Shown one piece after another: positions 39,957 through 46,402 of a stretch of DNA of 46,402 nt. Position 1 is the stretch's first letter; each line of letters starts with the position of its first letter. The notes below the pieces were generated by a model. It was not told the DNA's origin and did no database searches. It saw only the letters and a program-made list of their open reading frames with translations. Both the position numbers and the translations under genes were made by a program. The stretch is from contig NZ_CVRT01000083.1 of assembly GCF_001261915.1 (NCBI RefSeq), forward strand, positions 1 through 46,402, in the 5' to 3' direction. This DNA is from Halorubrum sp. SD626R (GTDB lineage: Archaea > Halobacteriota > Halobacteria > Halobacteriales > Haloferacaceae).

Positions 39957-41710
39957 CGGCGAGCTCGTTCCTCCTACAGAGCGACCTCCTCCCGGAGGCC
40001 CTCGACATCTCGTTCAAGATCGGGCCGGCGCTGCTCGTGATCGGGATGCTCGGGCTGTTCCTCACGATCGGGTTCGTCTTCCGCGTCGCCGACACCGACG
40101 ACATGTGGGTCGCCGGCCGGTCAATCGGGAACGTCGAGAACGGGATGGCGATCGGGGCGAACTGGATGTCGGCGGCGTCGTACCTCGGCATGGCGGCGTC
40201 GATCGCGCTCGCGGGGTTCTACGGCCTCGTGTTCGTCGTCGGCTGGACGACGGGGTACTTCATCCTGCTCATCTTCCTCGCCGCGCAGCTGCGCCGGTTC
40301 GGGAAGTACACGGCGCCGGACTTCGTCGGCGACCGCTTCAACTCCGACACCGCGCGCGCCATCGCGGCCGTGACGACGTTCCTCATCGGCTTCGTCTACG
40401 CCATCGGGCAGGCGAAGGGGATGGCCCTGGTCGGCCTGTACATCTTCGGTAACTACGGCGGCCTCATCCCCGGCCTCGACGGGTACCAGGTGATGGTCGT
40501 CGCCATGATGGTCGTCACCGTCGGCTACCTGACGCTGTCCGGGATGCTGGGCGCCACGAAGAACCAGGCGGTCCAGTACGTCATCCTCATCCTCGCGTTC
40601 GTCGTCGGGCTGTTCGTCGTCGGCTACACCAACGGCTACTCGACGGTGCTGCCGCAGCTCGAATACGGCATGCTGATCAGCGAGCTCGGCAGCGAGTTCT
40701 CCGAGCCGTTCGCGACGTCGAGCTACTACCTCTGGGTCGCCACGACGTTCTCGCTCATCGTCGGCACCTGCGGGCTCCCGCACGTGCTCGTCCGTTTCTA
40801 CACGGTCGAGAGCGAGCGGACGGCCCGCTGGTCGACGGTCTGGGGGCTGTTCTTCATCTGTATCCTCTACTGGAGCGCGCCCGCGTTCGCCGCGTTCGGC
40901 ACCGACCTCTACTCGCAGAACGTCGGTGCGACGTACGGTGACCCCGGGATGACGAGCGCGGCCAGCGAGGTCATCGTCGTGCTGGCGGCGCAGCTGTCCG
41001 GGCTCCCGGACTGGTTCGTCGGCATCGTCGCGGCGGGCGGTATCGCCGCCGCGATCGCGACGGTCGCCGGGCTGTTCATCGCCGGCTCGTCGGCGATCAG
41101 CCACGACATCTACACGAACATCATCAACGAGGACGCGACGCAGCGCCAGCAGATCCTCGTCGGCCGCCTCTCGATCGTCGCGCTGGGCGCGCTGACCACG
41201 CTGGCCGCGCTCAACCCCGCTTCCTCGATCGCGGCGCTCGTGGGGTACGCGTTCTCGCTCGCCGGCTCCGTGCTGTTCCCGATGTTCTTCCTCGGCATGT
41301 GGTGGGAGAACGCCAACCGGCAGGGCGCGCTCGCGGGCATGACGACCGGGCTGACGCTCTGGTCGATCCCGATGATCAACCAGATCGTCCCGACGTACGT
41401 CGGCTCCCTCGAGGCGCCGCTGTCCGCGGGGCTGGCGCAGTGGATGCCGGCCATCGGGTCGGCGCTCGTCACGCTGCCCGTCGTGATCGTGGTCACGGTC
41501 GTCGTCTCGATGGCGACCGACGAGCCGTCGCTCGAAACGAAGCGGATCGTCCGGCAGTGTCACAGCCCCGAACCGATGGGGCAACAGCAGACCGCCGAGG
41601 ACGTCGTCGCCGCGGACGGCGGCGAGGACGTGGCGACGGACGGTGGCCGCGCAACGGACGACGCGGCCGCCGGCGACCGCGCAGCTGACGACGCGGCCAC
41701 GGAGGAGTAA
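39953..41710 (+). CDS. Sodium:solute symporter large subunit (SSS family, acetate type)
   Basis: A 585-residue protein with about 13 membrane helices. After the first helix comes the SSS core with FRVADTDDMWVAGRSIGNVE. YTAPDFVGDRFNSDTARAIA, GTCGLPHVLVRFYTVESERT and AGSSAISHDIYTNIINEDAT are landmark stretches of the SSS acetate/monocarboxylate group. It probably takes up acetate or a similar acid with sodium, with the DUF4212 partner. The C-terminal 40 residues form a disordered tail with ATDGGRATDDAAAGDRAADD, echoing the N-terminal tail of the small subunit. The start overlaps the small-subunit stop. Substrate assignment rests on context with acs. Confidence 0.9.
   Translation: MTASSFLLQSDLLPEALDISFKIGPALLVIGMLGLFLTIGFVFRVADTDDMWVAGRSIGNVENGMAIGANWMSAASYLGMAASIALAGFYGLVFVVGWTTGYFILLIFLAAQLRRFGKYTAPDFVGDRFNSDTARAIAAVTTFLIGFVYAIGQAKGMALVGLYIFGNYGGLIPGLDGYQVMVVAMMVVTVGYLTLSGMLGATKNQAVQYVILILAFVVGLFVVGYTNGYSTVLPQLEYGMLISELGSEFSEPFATSSYYLWVATTFSLIVGTCGLPHVLVRFYTVESERTARWSTVWGLFFICILYWSAPAFAAFGTDLYSQNVGATYGDPGMTSAASEVIVVLAAQLSGLPDWFVGIVAAGGIAAAIATVAGLFIAGSSAISHDIYTNIINEDATQRQQILVGRLSIVALGALTTLAALNPASSIAALVGYAFSLAGSVLFPMFFLGMWWENANRQGALAGMTTGLTLWSIPMINQIVPTYVGSLEAPLSAGLAQWMPAIGSALVTLPVVIVVTVVVSMATDEPSLETKRIVRQCHSPEPMGQQQTAEDVVAADGGEDVATDGGRATDDAAAGDRAADDAATEE
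41633..41703 (+). repeat. DDAA/TDGG-type repeat at the end of the symporter large-subunit gene
   Basis: These bases encode ATDGGRATDDAAAGDRAADDAATE and share wording (GGTGGCCGCGCA, GACGACGCGGCC) with the repeat at the start of the small-subunit gene. Confidence 0.5.
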
Positions 41711-41713
41711 CCC

Positions 41714-42175
41714 ATGTACGAACGCATCCTCGTTCCCACGGACGGAAGCGACGTCGCGGAGGCCGCCGTCGATCACGCGCTCGACCTCGCGGAGAAGTAC
41801 GGCGCCGAGGTCCACGCGCTGTACGTGGTCGACATCGACTCGGTGAACTTCAGCCTCGGGACCGAACAGGTCGACCGGCTCAAGCAGGGGCGGTTCGACG
41901 AGATGGGGGAGCTGAAAGAGAAGGCCGACGAGGCGACCGGCGTCGTCGCCGATCGCGGCGCCGAGCGCGCCGTCGAGGTCGTCGAACACGTCTCCGGCGG
42001 CCGCCCGCACAAGGTGATCGGCGACTACGCCGAGGACCACGGCATCGACCTCATCGTGATGGGGAGCCACGGCCGCGCGGGCGTCCGGCGCGCGCTCCTC
42101 GGGAGCGTCACCGAGCGTACCCTCCGCTCGACGCACGTACCGATCCTCGTCGTCGACTACCTCGACGAGGACTGA
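41714..42175 (+). CDS. Universal stress protein (UspA family)
   Basis: A 153-residue single Usp domain. It opens YERILVPTDGSDVAEAAVDH and has the complete ATP-binding motif VMGSHGRAGVRRALLGSVTE followed by VPILVVDYLDED. The family binds ATP or AMP and modulates stress and transport proteins. It begins three bases after the symporter stop and is probably co-transcribed, a usual pairing in haloarchaea. Unlike the Usp-like protein at 18.9 kb, this one keeps all the nucleotide-binding glycines. Confidence 0.93.
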   Translation: MYERILVPTDGSDVAEAAVDHALDLAEKYGAEVHALYVVDIDSVNFSLGTEQVDRLKQGRFDEMGELKEKADEATGVVADRGAERAVEVVEHVSGGRPHKVIGDYAEDHGIDLIVMGSHGRAGVRRALLGSVTERTLRSTHVPILVVDYLDED

Positions 42176-42271
42176 ATCGGGGGCCGCGGCCCGTCCCCGC
42201 CTCTCGGTCGCACCGGTCTCCGACCGACCCGCTATCGGTACACCCACGTACTCCGACCGACACGCTCGCCC

Positions 42272-42529
42272 ATGACCGAGACAGATCCGACCGATGATCC
42301 TGACGAGGAGGGCCTCGCTGACCGCGTCCGATCGCACGTCAGCGAGAACCGGGGCGGTATGCTCCAGGACCTCGTGTTCGCGATCGCTTGGGTGACCGTC
42401 GTGTCGCTCCTGTACGACTTCGCGTTCGCGGACACCCCGCAGTGGGTGCTGTACATGTTCATGCTCGCCGGGATCCCGGCGTACTTCGGTTTCTTCATCT
42501 CGCTGAACATGGCGAGACAACAGCGGTAG
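42272..42529 (+). CDS. Small two-helix membrane protein, unknown function
   Basis: An 85-residue protein with an acidic N-terminus (TETDPTDDPDEEGLADRVRS), a short amphipathic stretch (HVSENRGGM) and two membrane helices (about 32-50 and 57-78). The tail is a short basic MARQQR. Such proteins are widespread in haloarchaea without known roles. It is the last plus-strand gene before the MATE exporter, which faces it with 32 bases between stops. The ATG at 42272 fits the protein, although no strong TATA box is evident. Confidence 0.68.
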   Translation: MTETDPTDDPDEEGLADRVRSHVSENRGGMLQDLVFAIAWVTVVSLLYDFAFADTPQWVLYMFMLAGIPAYFGFFISLNMARQQR

Positions 42530-42561
42530 TCGCGGATCTCGCTCGGATCCCGTTCTCGTCG

Positions 42562-44064
42562 TCAGCCGTCGAGCGCCTCGGCCGAGTCGTCCGGGCTCTC
42601 TCCGCCCTCCTCGTCGACGGGGTGCGCGTCCGGTTCGACCGCGGCGCCGTCGGGCTCGTCGACGACCCCGTCGGTCCACGTCCCGCGCAGGAACCACGCC
42701 GCGCCGACGGCGAAGGAGGCCACGGCGGCCGTCGCGTACGCCCACCACAGCCCCACGACCCCCCAGTCGAGACCGACGTAGCCGACCTCGATCGGGGGCA
42801 CGTCGACGGGGCCGACCGCGACCCCACCGAGCGTGACCCCGACGGCCCCGAACGCGAGCAGGGCGGCGAGGGGGATCCGGACGACCCACCGCGAGAGCAG
42901 TGAGAGCGCCAGCGCCGCCTTGGTGTGACCCGCCCCGCGGAACGCGCCCTGGATCACCATGAGCCCGCCGAAGAAGGCCCACGACAGCGCGATGACGCGG
43001 AGGAAGACGACCCCCTCCGCGATCGTCGCCGGATCGCCGATGAAGACGCCGATCGCGGCCGCCGGGAAGAGCCAGACCGCGCCGCCGGCGACGCCCAGGA
43101 GCGCCATCGTTCCGAGGGTGGCGACGCGGGTGACGGCGACGGCGCGGTCGGGCGTCCCGGCGCCGAGGTTCTGGCCGACGCCGGTCGCGGTCGCCTGCCC
43201 GACCGCGCCCGCCACCGACCACGAGACGGACATCAGCCTGACGCCGATCCCGTAGGCCGCGGTCGCGGCCGGGCCGAACCGCGCGACGAGCGCCGCCATG
43301 AAGACGGCGGCGAACGACCGCGCCCACCCGTCGAGCGTCGCCGGATACCCCACGTCGACCAGTTTCCGGAGGATCTCGGGGTTCGGGACGAGGTCGCGGA
43401 CGTACAGCTTCACGCCCCAGTCGCCGCGAAGCAGGATTCCGACGCCGACCGCGGTCGCGAACAGGCGCGCGAGCAGCGTCGCGATCGCGGCCCCTCGGGT
43501 GCCCAGCGCGGGAACCGGCCCCCAACCGAGGATGAAGACGGGGTCGATGACGATGTTGATCCCGGCCGAAATCCCGACGAGCCACATCGCGGTCGTCGTG
43601 TCGCCCGCGCCCTGCAGCGAGGCGCGGAACGCGAAGAAGAGGAAGGTGAGCGGTAGGGTGAGGAGGATCACCTCGATGTACGCGAGCGCCTCGACGAACA
43701 CCGCGTCGCGCGCGCCGATCCAGTAGAGCAGCCGGTGGCGCGCCGCGAACCCGACGACCGCGAGGGCGACCGAGACCGCGACCGCGAGCAACACCGTCTG
43801 TCCCACGACCTCGTCGGCGCGCCGGTCGTTCCCGGCCCCGACGTGCTGGGAGACCAAGGCGATCGTCGCGGCCGTGAGCCCCATCGCGGTCGACACGAAC
43901 AGCCACGAGAGCGGGAACATGAGCGAGACGGCGGCGACGGCCTCAGTGCTCACCCGCCCGACCCAGAACATGTCCGCGAGGTTGTACAGGGTCTGGAGGA
44001 GGTTGCCGAGCACCAGCGGCCACGCGAGGTCGAACAGCTTCGGGGAGATCGCCCCCGTCGTCAT
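42562..44064 (-). CDS. MATE-family multidrug/sodium exporter
   Basis: A 500-residue protein with 12 membrane helices in two similar halves. The first half has LAWPLVLGNLLQTLYNLADM with the MATE-typical FWVGRVSTEAVAAVSLMFPL. The second half starts DVGYPATLDGWARSFAAVFM and has GQNLGAGTPDRAVAVTRVAT and GAFRGAGHTKAAL. MATE proteins export drugs or metabolites in exchange for sodium or protons. The C-terminus has an acidic tail (VDEPDGAAVEPDAHPVDEEG). I chose ATG 44064; a GTG at 44088 would add eight residues. Substrate is unknown. Confidence 0.9.
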   Translation of the reverse strand: MTTGAISPKLFDLAWPLVLGNLLQTLYNLADMFWVGRVSTEAVAAVSLMFPLSWLFVSTAMGLTAATIALVSQHVGAGNDRRADEVVGQTVLLAVAVSVALAVVGFAARHRLLYWIGARDAVFVEALAYIEVILLTLPLTFLFFAFRASLQGAGDTTTAMWLVGISAGINIVIDPVFILGWGPVPALGTRGAAIATLLARLFATAVGVGILLRGDWGVKLYVRDLVPNPEILRKLVDVGYPATLDGWARSFAAVFMAALVARFGPAATAAYGIGVRLMSVSWSVAGAVGQATATGVGQNLGAGTPDRAVAVTRVATLGTMALLGVAGGAVWLFPAAAIGVFIGDPATIAEGVVFLRVIALSWAFFGGLMVIQGAFRGAGHTKAALALSLLSRWVVRIPLAALLAFGAVGVTLGGVAVGPVDVPPIEVGYVGLDWGVVGLWWAYATAAVASFAVGAAWFLRGTWTDGVVDEPDGAAVEPDAHPVDEEGGESPDDSAEALDG

Positions 44065-44246
44065 GTCGACTCGGGCGTCGTCGTTTCCCACGGCGAATTC
44101 TGTTCGGGACGAGGGCCGCTCGCGACCTAACGTTTCGGGACGGTGTCGACGGTACAGATTCCACCCATTATAGATTCGAAAAATACTGTTTTGAGGGTTT
44201 TGAGAGCGGTAGAGCGTCGAATCGGACGCGCTCAGCGCGCACGCAA

Positions 44247-44256
44247 CACTTATCAC
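44247..44256 (+). promoter_or_regulatory. TATA-like box of the cold-shock-domain gene
   Basis: CACTTATCAC is centred about 30 bases before the ATG at 44282, consistent with a leaderless message. Confidence 0.5.
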
Positions 44257-44281
44257 CCAGTCGGGAGTGGTTCCGGGTGCG

Positions 44282-44476
44282 ATGGCGACAGGCAAGGTCG
44301 ACTTCTTCAACGACACCGGCGGCTACGGATTCATCGAGACCGACGAGGCTGACGAGGACGTGTTCTTCCACATGGAAGACGTCGGCGGCCCCGACCTCGA
44401 GGAAGGCCAGGAGGTAGAGTTCGAGATCGAGGAGGCGGACAAGGGTCCGCGCGCGACGAACCTCACTCGGCTGTAG
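44282..44476 (+). CDS. Cold-shock-domain protein
   Basis: A 64-residue cold-shock fold. The RNP1-like stretch is [20 protein letters not shown] and the opening [17 protein letters not shown] is diagnostic. The beta barrel closes with [20 protein letters not shown]. These proteins bind single-stranded RNA and DNA and act as RNA chaperones. The length is typical for halophilic Csp proteins, which carry more acidic residues than their bacterial relatives. It stands alone, divergent from the MATE gene. The frame also extends upstream to 44267 (MVPGA), but the family starts at MATGK. Confidence 0.94.
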   Translation: MATGKVDFFNDTGGYGFIETDEADEDVFFHMEDVGGPDLEEGQEVEFEIEEADKGPRATNLTRL

Positions 44477-44593
44477 CTCGCTCGGCCGCACCCGCGACCG
44501 GCGACGGCGGACAGCTCTCGAAACGCGTTCCGCGTATATGACCCGCCGAGCGGCGGCGCCGGTGTTTTGGCTTCGGAGCCGGACGAGGCCGAC

Positions 44594-45154
44594 ATGGACA
44601 CCGACGACGGCGACGCGGAAGTCGCCGACCTCGACGCGTTCGTCGCCGAGAACCTCGACCGCTACGCCGAGACGCAGGGCGTCCTCCCCGAGCGGCTCGA
44701 CGAGTTCGGCGAGCGGTACCGGTCCCAGGGGTACCTGACGCGCGAACAGCTGTACGAGATCGCCTACGAGTCGTCGACGCGGAGCGCGTATCACGTCGAG
44801 AAGAACCCCGAGGCGCGCTGTCGTGAGGTGACACGTAACGCCCGCGCCGTCGACGGCGACTTCTCGGCGATCCACCTGATCAGCGGGCTCTCCGGATTCA
44901 AGGCGCCGACGGCGTCCTGTGTCGTCGCCGCGCTCGACGGCGACCGCCACGCCGTCGTCGACACCCGCGTGTGGGCGTCGCTGGAGCGGCTGGGGTACCT
45001 CGACGGGCGGAAGGAGTCGTTCGACGCCGCCGACTACGTCGCGATGATCGAGCCAATCCGCGAGATCGCCGACGAGACCGGCCACCGCGCGGTCGACGTG
45101 GGGTACGCGCTGTTCGCGCACGACGCGTACGTCCGACAGGGGACGCTACATTAG
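44594..45154 (+). CDS. HhH-GPD-like protein, possible DNA-repair role
   Basis: A 186-residue protein. Residues 95-111 (LISGLSGFKAPTASCVV) look like the helix-hairpin-helix of HhH-GPD DNA glycosylases. VVDTRVWASLERLGYLDGR (about 121-139) matches the region after it that holds the catalytic Asp (Asp123). The usual catalytic lysine of bifunctional members is not evident, so a lyase role is doubtful. An acidic N-terminal part precedes the domain. I used the ATG at 44594; a TTG at 44567 with a TATA-like GTATATGAC (44533-44541) might be the true start. The fold is inferred from motifs only, and substrate is unknown. Confidence 0.6.
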   Translation: MDTDDGDAEVADLDAFVAENLDRYAETQGVLPERLDEFGERYRSQGYLTREQLYEIAYESSTRSAYHVEKNPEARCREVTRNARAVDGDFSAIHLISGLSGFKAPTASCVVAALDGDRHAVVDTRVWASLERLGYLDGRKESFDAADYVAMIEPIREIADETGHRAVDVGYALFAHDAYVRQGTLH

Positions 45155-45168
45155 CCCGCGGCTCCCGG

Positions 45169-46146
45169 CTATATCGGGAACTCGACGCCCGTCACCTCCT
45201 CGGAGTACTCCCAGAGCTTTCGGGCGTCCGCGCGGTCGTATGAGGCGTCGTTCGACCGGCCCACGGTCGGCGTCCCGCGCATGTTCATGAAGCCGCTCGG
45301 CTCGACGTAGGCGCCGCCGTCGACGTCGGCGGTCGCGGCGTACAGCATGGGGAGCGCGCCGGTCGCCGCGTCCTGTCCGAGGGCCGCGTTCGCGGCCGTC
45401 ATGGCGACCTTCATGAGGGGGTTGCCGCTCTCTTCCGCGGTGCGGTGCTGGAGGTTCGTGGCCGCGTAGCCCGGATGACAGGCGACGCTGCGGACGGCGG
45501 GGTCGACGGTCACGCCCTGCCCGTCGCCCCCGTCGGCGTCGTCGATCCGGCGCTGGAGCTCGTAGGCGAACAGCAGGTTCGCGAGCTTGCTCCGCCCGTA
45601 CGCCTTCCACTTCCCGTACGAGCGCTCCCAGTTGAGGTCCGTGAAGTCCATCTCGCCCTGCTCGTGGGCGCCCGACGACTGCGTGACGACGCGAGCCTCC
45701 CCGCCCACACCCTCGGCACCGTCGAGCAGCGGGAACAGGCGCCCCGTGAGCGCGAAGTGGCCGAGGTGGTTGACGCCGAACTGGGTCTCGAAGCCGTCCT
45801 CGGTCTCGCCCCGCGGGATCGCCATCACGCCGGCGTTGTTACAGAGGACGTCGACCGCGTCGTAGCCGTCGGCGAGCCCCTCGGCGAAGGCCGCCACCGA
45901 GTCGAGGGAGGCGAGGTCGCACTCGCGGACGTCGAGCTCGAGGTCGGCGCGGTCGACGCCGCTCTCCCGTCGGATCTCGTCGGCGGCTCGCTCGCCCCGT
46001 TCCACGCTCCGGCACGCCATCACGACGGTCGCGCCCCGCTCGGCGAAGGCGCGCGTCCCCTCGTAGCCGAGTCCGCTGTTCGCCCCGGTGACGACGACGG
46101 TCTTCCCGTCGAGCCGCGGCATCTCGTCCGCCGTCCAACCTGACAT
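45169..46146 (-). CDS. Short-chain dehydrogenase/reductase (SDR), retinol-dehydrogenase-like
   Basis: A 325-residue classical SDR. The nucleotide motif is VVVTGANSGLGYEG (about 17-30) and VDVLCNNAGVMAIPRG follows. The catalytic Ser is in RVVTQSSGAHEQG, and YGRSKLANLLFAYELQ gives the YxxxK pair. The substrate region (CHPGYAATNLQHRTAEESG) and C-terminal part resemble the retinol-dehydrogenase/WWOX type, which uses NADP(H) or NAD(H). GANSGLG followed by ACRSVERGE suggests NADP preference. ATG 46146 was chosen because the family starts near there and the upstream frame is unsupported. It is divergent from top6B; the spacer is 180 bases. Substrate cannot be read. Confidence 0.9.
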   Translation of the reverse strand: MSGWTADEMPRLDGKTVVVTGANSGLGYEGTRAFAERGATVVMACRSVERGERAADEIRRESGVDRADLELDVRECDLASLDSVAAFAEGLADGYDAVDVLCNNAGVMAIPRGETEDGFETQFGVNHLGHFALTGRLFPLLDGAEGVGGEARVVTQSSGAHEQGEMDFTDLNWERSYGKWKAYGRSKLANLLFAYELQRRIDDADGGDGQGVTVDPAVRSVACHPGYAATNLQHRTAEESGNPLMKVAMTAANAALGQDAATGALPMLYAATADVDGGAYVEPSGFMNMRGTPTVGRSNDASYDRADARKLWEYSEEVTGVEFPI

Positions 46147-46290
46147 GACCGATCGTAGGGGTCTCGCGGTGAGAAAGCTGTCGGCGGGCGAACCGGTGGG
46201 CGTCGATCCGAGCGGAGCGCGCGGCCGACCGTTACACCGGTGCGAGACGGCGTCTGACGCCGGTATCCACTTCCACCGCGCCGGCGGTGC

Positions 46291-46300
46291 GTTTTTAGGT
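46291..46300 (+). promoter_or_regulatory. TATA-like box of top6B
   Basis: GTTTTTAGGT is centred about 31 bases before the ATG at 46327. Confidence 0.5.
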
Positions 46301-46326
46301 GCCTCGGTGGAAGGGAGGGACACCGA

Positions 46327-46402
46327 ATGACGTCCTTCCAGTCGACCATCGGCGACGAGGAGGGGATCGCGGAGGAGCTGGCCGAGGGCCAGCGCGAGAT
46401 CT
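46327..46402 (+). CDS. top6B: DNA topoisomerase VI subunit B, N-terminal fragment (runs off the right edge)
   Basis: Only 25 codons are visible: MTSFQSTIGDEEGIAEELAE followed by GQREI. This closely matches the opening of haloarchaeal Top6B proteins, where the chain goes on to the ISIAEFFEKNKHMLGFD ATP-binding region. Topoisomerase VI is a type IIB enzyme that relaxes and decatenates DNA in archaea. A TATA-like box supports the start. The call depends on the N-terminus alone because the GHKL domain is outside the window; the partner top6A would be expected downstream. Confidence 0.75.
   Translation, partial: MTSFQSTIGDEEGIAEELAEGQREI

Noticed and set aside
40121..43906. A 1261-codon open frame on the minus strand opposite the symporter, Usp and MATE genes
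   Set aside because: It is antisense to three well-supported genes and reads as Arg/Asp/Val-rich low complexity. Long antisense frames are usual in high-GC haloarchaeal DNA.
44065..44316. N-terminal extension of the MATE protein to 44316
   Set aside because: The added 84 residues have no membrane helix or family similarity and run over the promoter of the cold-shock gene.

Overview
The window is a stretch of haloarchaeal chromosome. The DNA is very GC-rich. Its proteins are strongly acidic. Most genes start at or very near the transcript start, with a TATA-like box about 25-30 bases before the ATG. Many families are haloarchaeal versions: UbaA, JAMM/MPN+ protease, archaeal cytidylate kinase, ADH synthase and 3-dehydroquinate synthase II, bacterio-opsin-activator-type regulator, topoisomerase VI. 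Gene order and the style of the spacer repeats suggest Halorubrum or a close relative, but I cannot fix the genus.

Layout. 1-3.4 kb: the 5' end of ilvD, a VOC protein, a SHOCT membrane protein, purS-purQ, and a divergent purU-like gene with an unusual leader. 3.4-8.3 kb: small membrane protein, Lhr-type helicase, cytidylate kinase, a secreted Tat protein. 8.4-17.4 kb: a sulfur-handling region. It holds DsrE, a three-gene Tat-lipoprotein operon (beta-propeller, tandem rhodanese, second beta-propeller), a YeeE/YedE transporter, TusA, a rhodanese, a cysteine-synthase-like enzyme, a MoaD-like protein and the E1-like UbaA. 17.5-21.3 kb: APC permease with Usp partner, JAMM protease, DUF302, an MGMT-fold protein without the acceptor cysteine. 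21.4-28.3 kb: trpC-trpB-trpA, ADH synthase, an HTTM membrane protein on the other strand, 3-dehydroquinate synthase II. 28.4-33.1 kb: membrane protein, M32 carboxypeptidase, threonine aldolase, HflX. 33.2-42.2 kb: an acetate-type region with two acetyl-CoA-synthetase-like genes around a regulator, then a two-subunit sodium symporter and a Usp. 42.3-46.4 kb: small membrane protein, MATE exporter, cold-shock protein, HhH-GPD-like protein, SDR, and the first codons of top6B.

How genes work together. trpCBA plus ADH synthase and DHQ synthase II make an aromatic amino acid cluster, but trpC carries an in-frame amber codon after 23 codons. The sulfur region plausibly links import (YeeE), sulfur relay (TusA, rhodanese, DsrE), cysteine formation and ubiquitin-like sulfur chemistry (MoaD-like, UbaA, JAMM). 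The acetate region couples uptake (symporter), activation (Acs) and a likely local regulator whose upstream DNA is rich in GTTTC/GAAAC inverted repeats.

Most notable: the Tat-lipoprotein operon whose two-domain rhodanese has no catalytic cysteine, the interrupted trpC, the recombinase-derived regulator, and the MoaD-like protein ending in Gly-Gly-Arg.
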